Assembly: GCA_041484845.1 (NCBI GenBank)
Contig: JBGPIK010000257.1
Coordinates: 1 to 9,889, forward strand
Length of the DNA: 9,889 bases
Reading direction: 5' to 3'
From: JBGPIK01 sp041484845
Lineage (GTDB): Bacteria > Desulfobacterota > Binatia > UBA9968
The notes under the pieces were generated by a model. It had not been told where the DNA came from and did no database searches. It saw only the letters and a list, made by a program, of their open reading frames with translations. This document shows, in pieces, positions 1-5,853 of this stretch. Position 1 is the stretch's first letter, and each line of letters begins with the position of its first letter. The translations under genes and the position numbers were made by a program.

Positions 1-228
1 AAACGCTACGTCCCTGTGGAAAAGTTCAGGGAGACCCTTTCCCGTTTGCATCCGGACGGCTATCCGACGAGGGTTTCAGTCACTGGCTATAAACCCATGT
101 TTAATGAAAAAGCGATTTATATCTTTTTAAGCGGAGAAAACGCGGGCAAACAGTTTCAGTACATGTTAACCTTGAAGAGCACGGTCGCATCTGATTACAG
201 AGTCTCGGTTATAACCCGGACATCGTAG
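1..228 (+). CDS. 3' end of an unrecognised gene (5' end outside window)
   Basis: Frame 1 is open from the first base to a TAG at 226-228, giving a 75-residue C-terminal fragment. The frame already reads KRYVPVEKF before the internal ATG-like start at 16, so the gene probably begins upstream of the window; the GTG at 16 has no ribosome binding site of note. The tail is polar with alternating hydrophobic stretches (IYIFLSGENAGKQFQY), perhaps beta-rich; no membrane segment is seen. I do not recognise the family. A broken second copy of the same DNA lies at 4667-4872, about 88% identical over the last 160 bases. It is unclear whether this first copy is a live gene or another fragment; the neighbouring debris makes a fragment plausible. 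Confidence 0.4.
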   Translation, partial: KRYVPVEKFRETLSRLHPDGYPTRVSVTGYKPMFNEKAIYIFLSGENAGKQFQYMLTLKSTVASDYRVSVITRTS

Positions 229-280
229 CGCCCTTCGAATGTAGTCGGGTACCGCATTGCCTCGTCGTATTGGCGAAAAC
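1..280 (+). repeat. Dispersed repeat, copy A (partner 4667-4872)
   Basis: This stretch matches 4667-4872 in direct orientation. Bases 1-40 align with the start of the partner, 73 bases are absent from the partner, and 118-280 align with 4711-4872 with about 20 differences by hand count (about 88%). Both copies end at the same motif, GTATTGGCGAAAAC, after which the sequences part. Copy A is followed directly by SPW-gene remnant sequence at 281; copy B is not. The left limit is unknown because copy A reaches the window edge. Confidence 0.85.
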
Positions 281-376
281 GTCGTTGGCATCCTGGTCAT
301 CATAGTAGCGACGTAAAGCGGGTTGGACCACTCCGGCATGGGGCCGTTGAAATACCAGCACCAAAGCGCACATTGA
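281..376 (+). pseudogene. Remnant of the 3' end of an SPW-repeat protein gene
   Basis: The last 32 codons of the intact SPW gene (9272-9367) align here without a gap: 74 of 96 bases agree by hand count. The translation reads VVGILVIIVAT-stop-SGLDHSGM and ends QHQSAH, against IVGIVLAIVATYMALDHSSM and HQQHGAH in the intact protein. A TAC-to-TAA change makes an internal stop at 314-316, and the ancestral TGA is kept at 374-376. The rest of the gene is missing, since unrelated repeat sequence abuts at 280. It is clearly non-functional. The conserved frame and stop position show that it is a decayed paralogue and not chance similarity. Confidence 0.85.
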
Positions 377-399
377 TGAGCGGTTCGTCTGCACTCAGT

Positions 400-434
400 G
401 GACGGCGGGTACGAGGTCGTATGACCCGCCGTCC
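400..434. terminator. 11-bp perfect stem-loop between two gene remnants
   Basis: GGACGGCGGGT at 400-410 pairs exactly with ACCCGCCGTCC at 424-434 across a 13-base loop. It lies just after the decayed SPW stop and before the convergent peptidoglycan-binding remnant, the same place as the 9434-9462 hairpin in the intact locus, but the stem sequence is different. No T-run follows on the plus strand. It is probably the old bidirectional terminator of the decayed locus. Confidence 0.5.
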
Positions 435-577
435 CTGGTGGTATGCAGAAGCGACCGTCAGTTATCCGTGATTGAAAGACTTCCAAACGGTCACGCTCTG
501 TTCCGGCTGTTATCGCTGAAGCGACCAGGAAGCTATTGTGTGGCTCGGGGCCAAAATCTCTGCTGTGTCTCCTGGTC

Positions 578-713
578 GAGGTGTACTACTTCTTTTCTTC
601 TTTCATTGCGGGGGTTCCCGATGTCGTTGCGAGCTGGACTCCCAACTTGTCTGCGGTTTTCGTATCCAAGCTGCCGGTAACCTTAAGCCCATTTGATTTT
701 TGGAATGCTCTAA
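578..713 (-). repeat. 136-bp near-exact copy of 9554-9689 (3' end of peptidoglycan-binding gene)
   Basis: The stretch agrees with 9554-9689 at 135 of 136 positions (only T706 versus C9682 differs), in the same orientation and 8976 bases apart. On the minus strand it encodes the last 41 or so residues of the peptidoglycan-binding protein, starting RAFQKSNGLKV and ending MKEEKK with a TAG at 586-588. The frame is intact but the upstream part of the domain and the signal peptide are missing, so it is a 3' gene fragment. The edges are sharp on both sides. Confidence 0.95.
586..711 (-). pseudogene. 3' fragment of a peptidoglycan-binding-domain gene
   Basis: This is the coding part of the 136-bp repeat. 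It covers the C-terminal half of a PG_binding_1 repeat (FQKSNGLKVTGSLDTKTADKLGV) plus the tail up to MKEEKK. Upstream of the RAF codons the sequence becomes unrelated AT-richer DNA with no start codon, no ribosome binding site and no signal peptide in frame. It cannot make the full domain. The near-perfect match to the right-hand gene suggests recent copying or gene conversion. Confidence 0.8.
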
Positions 714-832
714 CCTCCCTTTCTCAACTCGGATCGATAATAATTTTATTTCGCCCTCTAGGACGGGAAAAAGTTCGTGATTACAAGGGGCGAGAAAGTT
801 GGGTTAACCCTCCAGTTGAGAAAATTGGGTTA
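711..832. repeat. Imperfect inverted repeat around a gene-free AT-richer segment
   Basis: TAACCTCCCTTTCTCAACT at 711-729 is the imperfect reverse complement of 814-832 (15 of 19 positions, including 10 consecutive at 720-729 and 814-823). The left arm starts within the last three bases of the 136-bp repeat. Between the arms lie about 84 bases without a convincing gene, and the right part includes a 10-bp palindrome GGGTTAACCC at 801-810. The layout resembles a small non-coding inverted-repeat element, but I found no target duplication and sequence beyond 832 does not resume the interrupted gene. Confidence 0.35.
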
Positions 833-890
833 GGGAAAACCGGGAGTGAGGCCGAATGAGTTCAATGGCTCCGGCGGAACTACGACCCGC

Positions 891-2156
891 TCAAGACCCG
901 ACCGAACCGGAGCTGACGAGTGCTTCCTCTCTGCGTCCCGGCTCCAGCTCCTCCAACTTGAGGAGCGCAACCAAGAGCCAGCATAGGGCGGTGAAGGCGG
1001 CGCTAATGAAGATCAGCCGCGTAAAGCCCATCTGATCATAGAGCCACCCGCCCGTGATCTGCGAGAGTTGTACAGCTCCGTTGTAGACGGACATCAGGAA
1101 GGCGAAGAATGTTGCTTCGGCCTGCTTCGGGCAGGCCCTGGCTGCCAGATCGAGAAATGTAAGTTGGATGAACATCGCGGCGCCGCCAAAGACGAGCGAC
1201 AGTATGACCGCCGATACCTGACTTCGGTAGCCGAGGTAGGCGAGTGTCGCAATAACCCCAGCGGCGATGGCGAAGTGGATCAAGCGCTTGAAAGGAAAGG
1301 ACTTCGAGAAGGCGAAATAGAGGGCGGTGCCGACGATCCCGGAGGCGAATGAGAGGGAATCTAGCGTGCCGAGGAAGATCTTGGAGAAGTGGAGCACGTC
1401 GGTGGCATAGTACACCAGGGCCGGGCCGAAAGAGGGGCTAAAATTGTAAAAGAAGATGAAGCCTGCCACGATCCAGAGCGTTCGAGACCCGATGGCGCTT
1501 CGGATCGCAGCCCAAGTCTCGTGAAACTGGCGCTCGCCCGCTTGGACGCGGGGCTCCGTGATCAGGATAATGGCCATGGCCAGTGTAATCACGGGGAAGA
1601 CCGTGGCGATCAGGAAGGTAACGGAGAGAAACTTGTGCTGAGCAAGCCAGCCTCCTCCGATCCCGACGAGGATCGAGGCAAATGAGATTGAGGCCCACTG
1701 GACCGCTTGGAACGGCCCCGTGAGGCCGAGCCGCTGGCCGTTCTCTACCATGAGCGCGTCGGTCAGCACGTCAGTGAAGGCCAGGCCGAGCCCCATCAAA
1801 GTGAAAAAGATGGCGATACCCCAATAGGTATATGATCCCATCATGCTGAGGGTTAGGCCCATCGCTGCGGCCATCCCGGAGGTCAGGATAAAATAGCTCT
1901 TGCGCCTTTGGCCGAACAGCGGGACGAAATCCGAGATGAGGCCGTAGATCGGCTTGATCAGCCAGGGGATAACCGTGATCGAGAAGAACGTGGCAGTTTG
2001 AGCGGCGCTGAGACCGAAGGTGTCCTTCAGGAGAAATGTGATCGAGAGGTTCGGGAGGTACCACATCCCCTGGGCAAAGTAGACGATGGCAAAGACCAGC
2101 GCGAGGCGTCGCGCCTCTGGATTTTCTCTGAACGGCTTGAGAGTCGTAAGCTTCAC
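891..2156 (-). CDS. MFS transporter of the BT1/folate-biopterin type
   Basis: This is a 421-residue inner-membrane protein with about 12 hydrophobic segments, the usual size for this branch of the major facilitator superfamily. The BT1-like signature after the second membrane segment, GLISDFVPLFGQRRKSY (residues 72-88), and the acidic motif DVLTDALMVE (129-138) support the family. Known members carry folates or pterins in protozoa, plants and cyanobacteria; the substrate of bacterial relatives like this is mostly untested, so I assign none. The start is a GTG at 2154-2156 with only a weak upstream GAG; the protein then reads MKLTTLKPFRENPEARR, a plausible cytosolic N-terminus. The htrA terminator at 2371-2408 separates it from the upstream gene, so it probably has its own promoter in 2157-2370. 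The C-terminal tail is charged and then Ser/Gly-rich. Confidence 0.82.
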   Translation of the reverse strand: MKLTTLKPFRENPEARRLALVFAIVYFAQGMWYLPNLSITFLLKDTFGLSAAQTATFFSITVIPWLIKPIYGLISDFVPLFGQRRKSYFILTSGMAAAMGLTLSMMGSYTYWGIAIFFTLMGLGLAFTDVLTDALMVENGQRLGLTGPFQAVQWASISFASILVGIGGGWLAQHKFLSVTFLIATVFPVITLAMAIILITEPRVQAGERQFHETWAAIRSAIGSRTLWIVAGFIFFYNFSPSFGPALVYYATDVLHFSKIFLGTLDSLSFASGIVGTALYFAFSKSFPFKRLIHFAIAAGVIATLAYLGYRSQVSAVILSLVFGGAAMFIQLTFLDLAARACPKQAEATFFAFLMSVYNGAVQLSQITGGWLYDQMGFTRLIFISAAFTALCWLLVALLKLEELEPGRREEALVSSGSVGS

Positions 2157-2370
2157 AGGCTCAAGATAACCTATAACGTTTCACTGCCTCATCTTGATCC
2201 GTTGCAGACAGTTTTGAATTCTTGGCTGCTGGCCATTAGGAAATAATCTCTTATGATGGATAGTGGACGGTCACAATAGATGTTTCAGGCTGCGCGAATA
2301 AAAGCCGCCGAGCAGACGCTGGCAAAAATATCTACTCAGTGTGTGAGGGACCAGCCCAGATGCTGACACC

Positions 2371-2408
2371 AAAATGCCTGCCGCACGGTGTAAGCCGCGC
2401 GGCAGGCA
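2371..2408 (-). terminator. Rho-independent terminator of the htrA-like gene
   Basis: TGCCTGCCGC at 2375-2384 pairs perfectly with GCGGCAGGCA at 2399-2408 over a 14-base loop, which can itself form three further pairs. Read on the minus strand the stem is followed by TTTT (2371-2374). It begins 17 bases after the stop of the protease gene, so it most likely ends that transcript and insulates the MFS gene. Confidence 0.8.
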
Positions 2409-2425
2409 GGGTCAGTTGGCGAGAA

Positions 2426-3889
2426 CTATCCAACGTTGGGGGATAAGGCGGCGAACATCGTGCTGCCGTCAGCGCGCCGCACCAGCAGCAGGAGCGGTTT
2501 GTCAGCCGCGGCTTTGGCGGTTTGGCTCTTCACTGCTTCAACCGAGCTTACGGGAACCTGGTTCACTTGCAAGATTACGTCGCCCGGCTGAATCCCGGTG
2601 TCCGCGGCAGGGCTCGCCGGCTCCACGGCTGCCACAACGACACCTGACTGTCCCTTGAGTCCCATCTGGCGCCGGTCCTCGGGTCGGATGTTCTGCAGAG
2701 ACAATCCCCATTGGCTCTTTTCGGCTTCCGGTTGCGCCGCCGCAGTTTGATCGTTGAGTTTGCGGATCTCCACGTTGACGGTGGTCATTTTGCCATCGCG
2801 GATCACTTCAACAGGCACCGTCTTGCCTACCGGTGTCGAAGCCACGAGCATCGGCAGCATGGCTGAGTCGTCAACTTTCTTGCCGTCGTAGCCAACAATC
2901 ACATCGCCCCGTTTGATTCCGGCTTTCTGCGCGGGGCCTTGGGCCGTCACATCGCCGACGAGCGCTCCTTGCGCGTGATCTAAGCCAAAGGAGCGAGCCA
3001 AGTCGGCGGTTACCGGCTGAACCGCGACACCCAGCCAGCCGCGCGTAACCGTCCCCTTGGTTTCCAGTTGCGGCAGCAGGCTCTTGACCAAATTCACCGG
3101 AATGGCAAAGCCAATTCCCATATTGCCGCCACTCTGGCTAAAGATGGCGGTGTTGATGCCGACGACTTCTCCGGCCATGTTGAAAAGCGGACCACCGGAA
3201 TTGCCCGGATTGATCGGCGCGTCGGTCTGAATGAAATTATCATAAGGGCCGGCGCCGATTGTCCTTCCCTTAGCGCTGATAATCCCTGTGGTCACTGTGT
3301 TGGTCAAACCAAACGGATTGCCAATCGCCATCACCCAGTCTCCAACTCGGGCCGCGTCGGAATCGCCAAGGCTAACCGTCGGCAACGATTCTTTGGCTTC
3401 GATCTTAATCACGGCGAGGTCGGTCTTCGGATCACGTCCGACAACCTTGGCCTTATATTGCTGTTTGTCACCCAGCGTCACGGTGATCGCCTGGGCGTTA
3501 TCGATGACGTGGTTGTTGGTTAGAATCAGTCCGTCCTTGCTGATGATAAATCCCGAGCCAGTCCCTTGACGCTTGAATTCCTGGGGCTGTTGGGGAACCG
3601 GGAATTGGAATCCTGGAACGGGAGAATCCTGGCCGAAAAGCTGGTCGGGAAAGGCGGCCTTTTCGACGGAGGTCACTTTGACGTGCACCACCGAAGGCGA
3701 AACCCGGGCAGCTAAATCGGCGAAGGAAGGGGAAGAGCCATTTTGTGATCGTGAGAGTGCCGGCAAAGTATTGCCGTTCGTGTCGGCCGGCGTTACCACT
3801 TTCTGTCCTTCCCGACCGATGGCAAATCCTCCACCCGCAAGGGCGAGCGCCATCGCGGCCGTAGCGACAATTGCATGTTTCGATTTCAT
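2426..3889 (-). CDS. Periplasmic serine protease/chaperone, HtrA/DegP family
   Basis: This 487-residue protein degrades or refolds damaged envelope proteins. A signal peptide or membrane anchor covers residues 1 to about 23. The trypsin-like domain shows the full triad: His127 in TNNHVID, Asp157 in DPKTDLAVI, and Ser231 in the GNSGGP motif. Two PDZ domains follow (about 283-375 and 394-480), with binding loops near GWLGVAVQ and WGLSLQNI. A Phe/Pro/Gln-rich stretch at 93-106 corresponds to the LA loop. This is the standard DegP/DegQ layout at normal length. I chose the ATG at 3887-3889 because AGGAG lies 8 bases upstream and the signal peptide begins there; the longer frame from 4021 would add 44 polar residues before it. 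It lies 134 bases downstream of a small secreted protein on the same strand and may be co-transcribed with it from the sigma-54 promoter at 4555-4570. DegP and DegQ cannot be told apart here. Confidence 0.95.
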   Translation of the reverse strand: MKSKHAIVATAAMALALAGGGFAIGREGQKVVTPADTNGNTLPALSRSQNGSSPSFADLAARVSPSVVHVKVTSVEKAAFPDQLFGQDSPVPGFQFPVPQQPQEFKRQGTGSGFIISKDGLILTNNHVIDNAQAITVTLGDKQQYKAKVVGRDPKTDLAVIKIEAKESLPTVSLGDSDAARVGDWVMAIGNPFGLTNTVTTGIISAKGRTIGAGPYDNFIQTDAPINPGNSGGPLFNMAGEVVGINTAIFSQSGGNMGIGFAIPVNLVKSLLPQLETKGTVTRGWLGVAVQPVTADLARSFGLDHAQGALVGDVTAQGPAQKAGIKRGDVIVGYDGKKVDDSAMLPMLVASTPVGKTVPVEVIRDGKMTTVNVEIRKLNDQTAAAQPEAEKSQWGLSLQNIRPEDRRQMGLKGQSGVVVAAVEPASPAADTGIQPGDVILQVNQVPVSSVEAVKSQTAKAAADKPLLLLVRRADGSTMFAALSPNVG

Positions 3890-4023
3890 TTTTTTCTCCT
3901 TTTTTTGGTGAAATACATCCACGGAAAATATGTTCTCACGACATTTTCGCGTTTGGTTTCCTACTGGTTGCCATCTCGGCTCTACGAACGCGGCTTGAGA
4001 CCGCGACGCGGATTGCGACACTG

Positions 4024-4425
4024 TTACTTGCCGCTGGGCTGGAGGATGATGTTGCGCGCCAAGTCCCGTTTCTCTTGGTGCTCGTAGTAAATTCGCACGC
4101 GCTCACCGACTTTTAAATCCGCGAGAGACTTGGTGCTCCTGCCATCCCTGATGCCGGTGTGATCATCCACCAAGGCCGCAACGGTAATCTCTTTTCCGTT
4201 GCGTTTGGCCTTGACCGTAACGGTTTTCGCGGTCTGATCGATGGAAGCAACCTCACCGTTGAGCCTGTTCACTTGGGCCTGCTTTTCCTCAGCTGCGGTC
4301 TGCTCAGTCTTTGAGCTGGTTTTGTACTCTTGAGAAACTTTTGCTTTATCCGCAGCCCACGCAGGCATGGCCACAGACAAGACCATGGCGCCTGCTAATA
4401 TATTATTTGCCACTGATAACTTCAT
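4024..4425 (-). CDS. Small secreted protein of unknown function, beta-rich C-terminal domain
   Basis: This 133-residue protein has a clear signal peptide with likely cleavage after AWA (residue 24). Residues 25-52 are a charged, Gln/Glu/Lys-rich linker. Residues 55-128 form a compact domain with beta-strand pattern (GEVASIDQTAKTVTVKAK, then VGERVRIYYEH) that resembles small OB-like periplasmic domains such as DUF5666 or CusF-like proteins. The Met/Trp copper ligands of CusF are not evident, so no metal role is claimed. The ATG at 4423-4425 is preceded by AGGAGG at good spacing. A near-consensus sigma-54 promoter lies about 130 bases upstream, and htrA follows on the same strand, suggesting an envelope-stress unit. 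The signal peptide is strikingly like that of the peptidoglycan-binding protein at the right edge (LAGA, then P-x-WAAD). Confidence 0.8.
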   Translation of the reverse strand: MKLSVANNILAGAMVLSVAMPAWAADKAKVSQEYKTSSKTEQTAAEEKQAQVNRLNGEVASIDQTAKTVTVKAKRNGKEITVAALVDDHTGIRDGRSTKSLADLKVGERVRIYYEHQEKRDLARNIILQPSGK

Positions 4426-4497
4426 GATTGATCTCCTCCTGTCTTATTGTCGAATCGAGTCCACATCTCCGAACGGCTGATTCTAACATTCGGGGCG

Positions 4498-4527
4498 CTA
4501 TTTTTTTCCATTCAGTTTCTTTTTCAT
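4498..4527 (-). CDS. Possible 9-residue leader peptide in the 5' UTR
   Basis: An ATG at 4525-4527 opens a 10-codon frame, MKKKLNGKK-stop, ending in TAG at 4498-4500. AAAGGA lies 7 bases upstream (4535-4540), just inside the transcript expected from the sigma-54 promoter at 4555-4570. It could be a translated leader controlling the secreted-protein gene, but it is so short that chance is a serious alternative. Five of its nine residues are lysine. Confidence 0.25.
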   Translation of the reverse strand: MKKKLNGKK

Positions 4528-4554
4528 CGGACTGTCCTTTCGATCGATAACGAG

Positions 4555-4570
4555 AGCAAGACACATGCCA
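4555..4570 (-). promoter_or_regulatory. Sigma-54 (-24/-12) promoter for the secreted-protein/htrA unit
   Basis: Read on the minus strand, TGGCATGTGTCTTGCT matches the RpoN consensus TGGCACG-N4-TTGCW with one change (T for C in the -24 block). GG and GC are exactly 10 bases apart as required. The predicted start is near 4544, giving a leader of about 120 bases before the ATG at 4425. Confidence 0.7.
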
Positions 4571-4666
4571 CTGCAAAAAGGATTCGATCACGCCCTCGAG
4601 TTTGCCGCGGTTGTGTTCGTGGGGTCAAATATCGAGCAAGGCTACGCTCAATTATCGGATGGGGGG

Positions 4667-4872
4667 AAACACCACGCCTCTGTGGAGAAGTTCAGAAAGA
4701 CAATTCCCCTTATATCTTTTTAAGCGGAGAAAACTCGGGCAAACAGTTTCAGTACTTGTTAACACTGAAGGGCACGGCGGCTCTGATTATAGAGTTGCGG
4801 TTATAACCCGGACATCCTAGCGCCCTGCGAATGTAATCGGGTGCTGCACCGTCTCGTCGTATTGGCGAAAAC
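4667..4872 (+). pseudogene. Broken second copy of the 1-280 element
   Basis: The copy carries a 73-base deletion relative to bases 41-117 of copy A and a further one-base deletion near 4748-4755, so the reading frame that is open at 1-228 is disrupted twice. The ancestral stop is kept as CCTAG near 4815-4819, followed by about 53 bases of shared downstream sequence ending in GTATTGGCGAAAAC. Residues such as YIFLSGENSGKQFQYLLTLK are still recognisable. It is a decayed gene tail inserted between divergent features, the sigma-54 promoter on its left and the MlaC-like gene on its right. Confidence 0.8.
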
Positions 4873-5090
4873 CCTGGGGACGTTCAAGGTTTTGCAGGAT
4901 GGCATTGACCGCAGACGCGAAGGCTAGAACTCGGCATGTCTTTAACATACCGCTTCGGCGGCTCCTGAGGTGTTTTTGCGCCCCAGTCTGAGGGTCGTTT
5001 GCAATCTTATCACCGGCTGTCCGAATTCTCTCCGGATTTCACTTGAATCCCCGGTCCATGGCGGTCTTGTGCTTTCGCGCAATCCTTCTG
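4873..5090. other. Intergenic stretch, no gene seen
   Basis: This stretch lies between the decayed repeat and the end of the MlaC-like gene. It contains a short UUCG-type hairpin, CCGCTTCGGCGG at 4950-4961, and a weak pairing GGATT/AATCC near 5034-5050. I see no T-run that would make either a convincing terminator for the mlaC-like gene, and no supported reading frame. Confidence 0.4.
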
Positions 5091-5729
5091 TTAGCCGACA
5101 TCGTTGTTACTCGAAAGTTTATCCTTTAACCGACGCACGAGTTCGTCGTAGGAACCGCTATAAATGACATGGTTGAACTGGGATCGGTAATTATTAACCA
5201 AACTTAAATCGTCGATTACCACGTCATAGACCTTCCAGTCATTGTTAGTCAGATGGAGGTGATAGTTGAGCGTGACTTCTTCTCCACTCGGACGCCGGAC
5301 TTTACTGTCCACTTCAGCATAAGAGCCGTCTAACCTCTCGGCCGTGTAAATGAATTTATCGTTGTTGTTGTAGGATTCAATGTCAACCACATAGGCTTGA
5401 GCTAAGAGATCGGTAAAGAGCCGAACAAACTCGTTCTGCTGATCGGGTGAGCGTCGATGCCAATAAAGCCCCAGGGAGCGTTTAGCCATCTCGCGAAAAT
5501 CAAAGCGAACAAAGATTGCATCCCTAAGGAGTTTAAGGCGTTGAGCCCTCTTCGTTCTATCTTGAAGCCTCGGGTTCGTCACAATCTTAATCACCTGATC
5601 GACTGTAGATTTGATTTCTTGCGTAGGGCTTAGGGCGAACGCAACGGTCGACTGAAGCATCACGAGTAGTGGAAGAGCAGCTGAAAACGTCGCCAGTGCC
5701 GAGTGGGAAACGGGTTTCATCATTGGCAT
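5091..5729 (-). CDS. MlaC/Ttg2D-type periplasmic phospholipid-binding protein
   Basis: This 212-residue protein has an N-terminal signal peptide (hydrophobic core about residues 10-32, ending near AFA). Its domain pattern is that of the MlaC/Ttg2D family: TVDQVIKIVTN, a basic helix (TKRAQRLKLLRDAIF), then FDFREMAKRSLGLYWHRRSPDQQNEFVRLFTDLLA, and a strand-rich second half with WKVYDVVIDDLSLVNNYRSQF. Family members shuttle phospholipids (or hopanoids in relatives) between outer and inner membrane with an MlaFEDB complex. Length is normal. No mlaD, mlaE or mlaF is in the window, so it is an orphan here. Three in-frame ATGs compete (5729, 5723, 5720); GAGGG upstream fits best with the second or third. 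It sits 124 bases after the permease gene on the same strand and could be read by its transcript, though no functional tie is evident. Confidence 0.88.
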   Translation of the reverse strand: MPMMKPVSHSALATFSAALPLLVMLQSTVAFALSPTQEIKSTVDQVIKIVTNPRLQDRTKRAQRLKLLRDAIFVRFDFREMAKRSLGLYWHRRSPDQQNEFVRLFTDLLAQAYVVDIESYNNNDKFIYTAERLDGSYAEVDSKVRRPSGEEVTLNYHLHLTNNDWKVYDVVIDDLSLVNNYRSQFNHVIYSGSYDELVRRLKDKLSSNNDVG

Positions 5730-5853
5730 CGCGCCCTCATCCCTGCAGGCCAGGTTCTAAGGGAGCCGCTGGGATGATTGCTTCAGGAGAGGCCAGGCAC
5801 TTCTTTTTATGCGCAGCAGCGAGCATCTTTGATCTGTATCCGTCGGAGCCTTG

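Noticed and set aside
2248..2276. Sigma-70-like promoter for the MFS gene (TTGTGA, 17 bases, TAAGAG on the minus strand)
   Set aside because: Spacing is right but only 4/6 and 3/6 consensus positions match, too weak to call.
3068..3523. 151-codon plus-strand reading frame opposite the protease gene
   Set aside because: It lies wholly antisense to a strongly conserved coding region and has no ribosome site or family signature.
3985..4010. GC-rich stem CGCGG/CCGCG between the secreted-protein gene and htrA as a terminator
   Set aside because: Only five pairs and no T-run on the minus strand; read-through into htrA remains plausible.
3890..4021. Longer start for the HtrA-like protease at 4021
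   Set aside because: It would put 44 polar residues before a good signal peptide; AGGAG at correct spacing supports the ATG at 3889.
4447..4806. 119-codon plus-strand reading frame
   Set aside because: It runs across the sigma-54 promoter region and into the frame-broken repeat; it is a chance join and not a gene.
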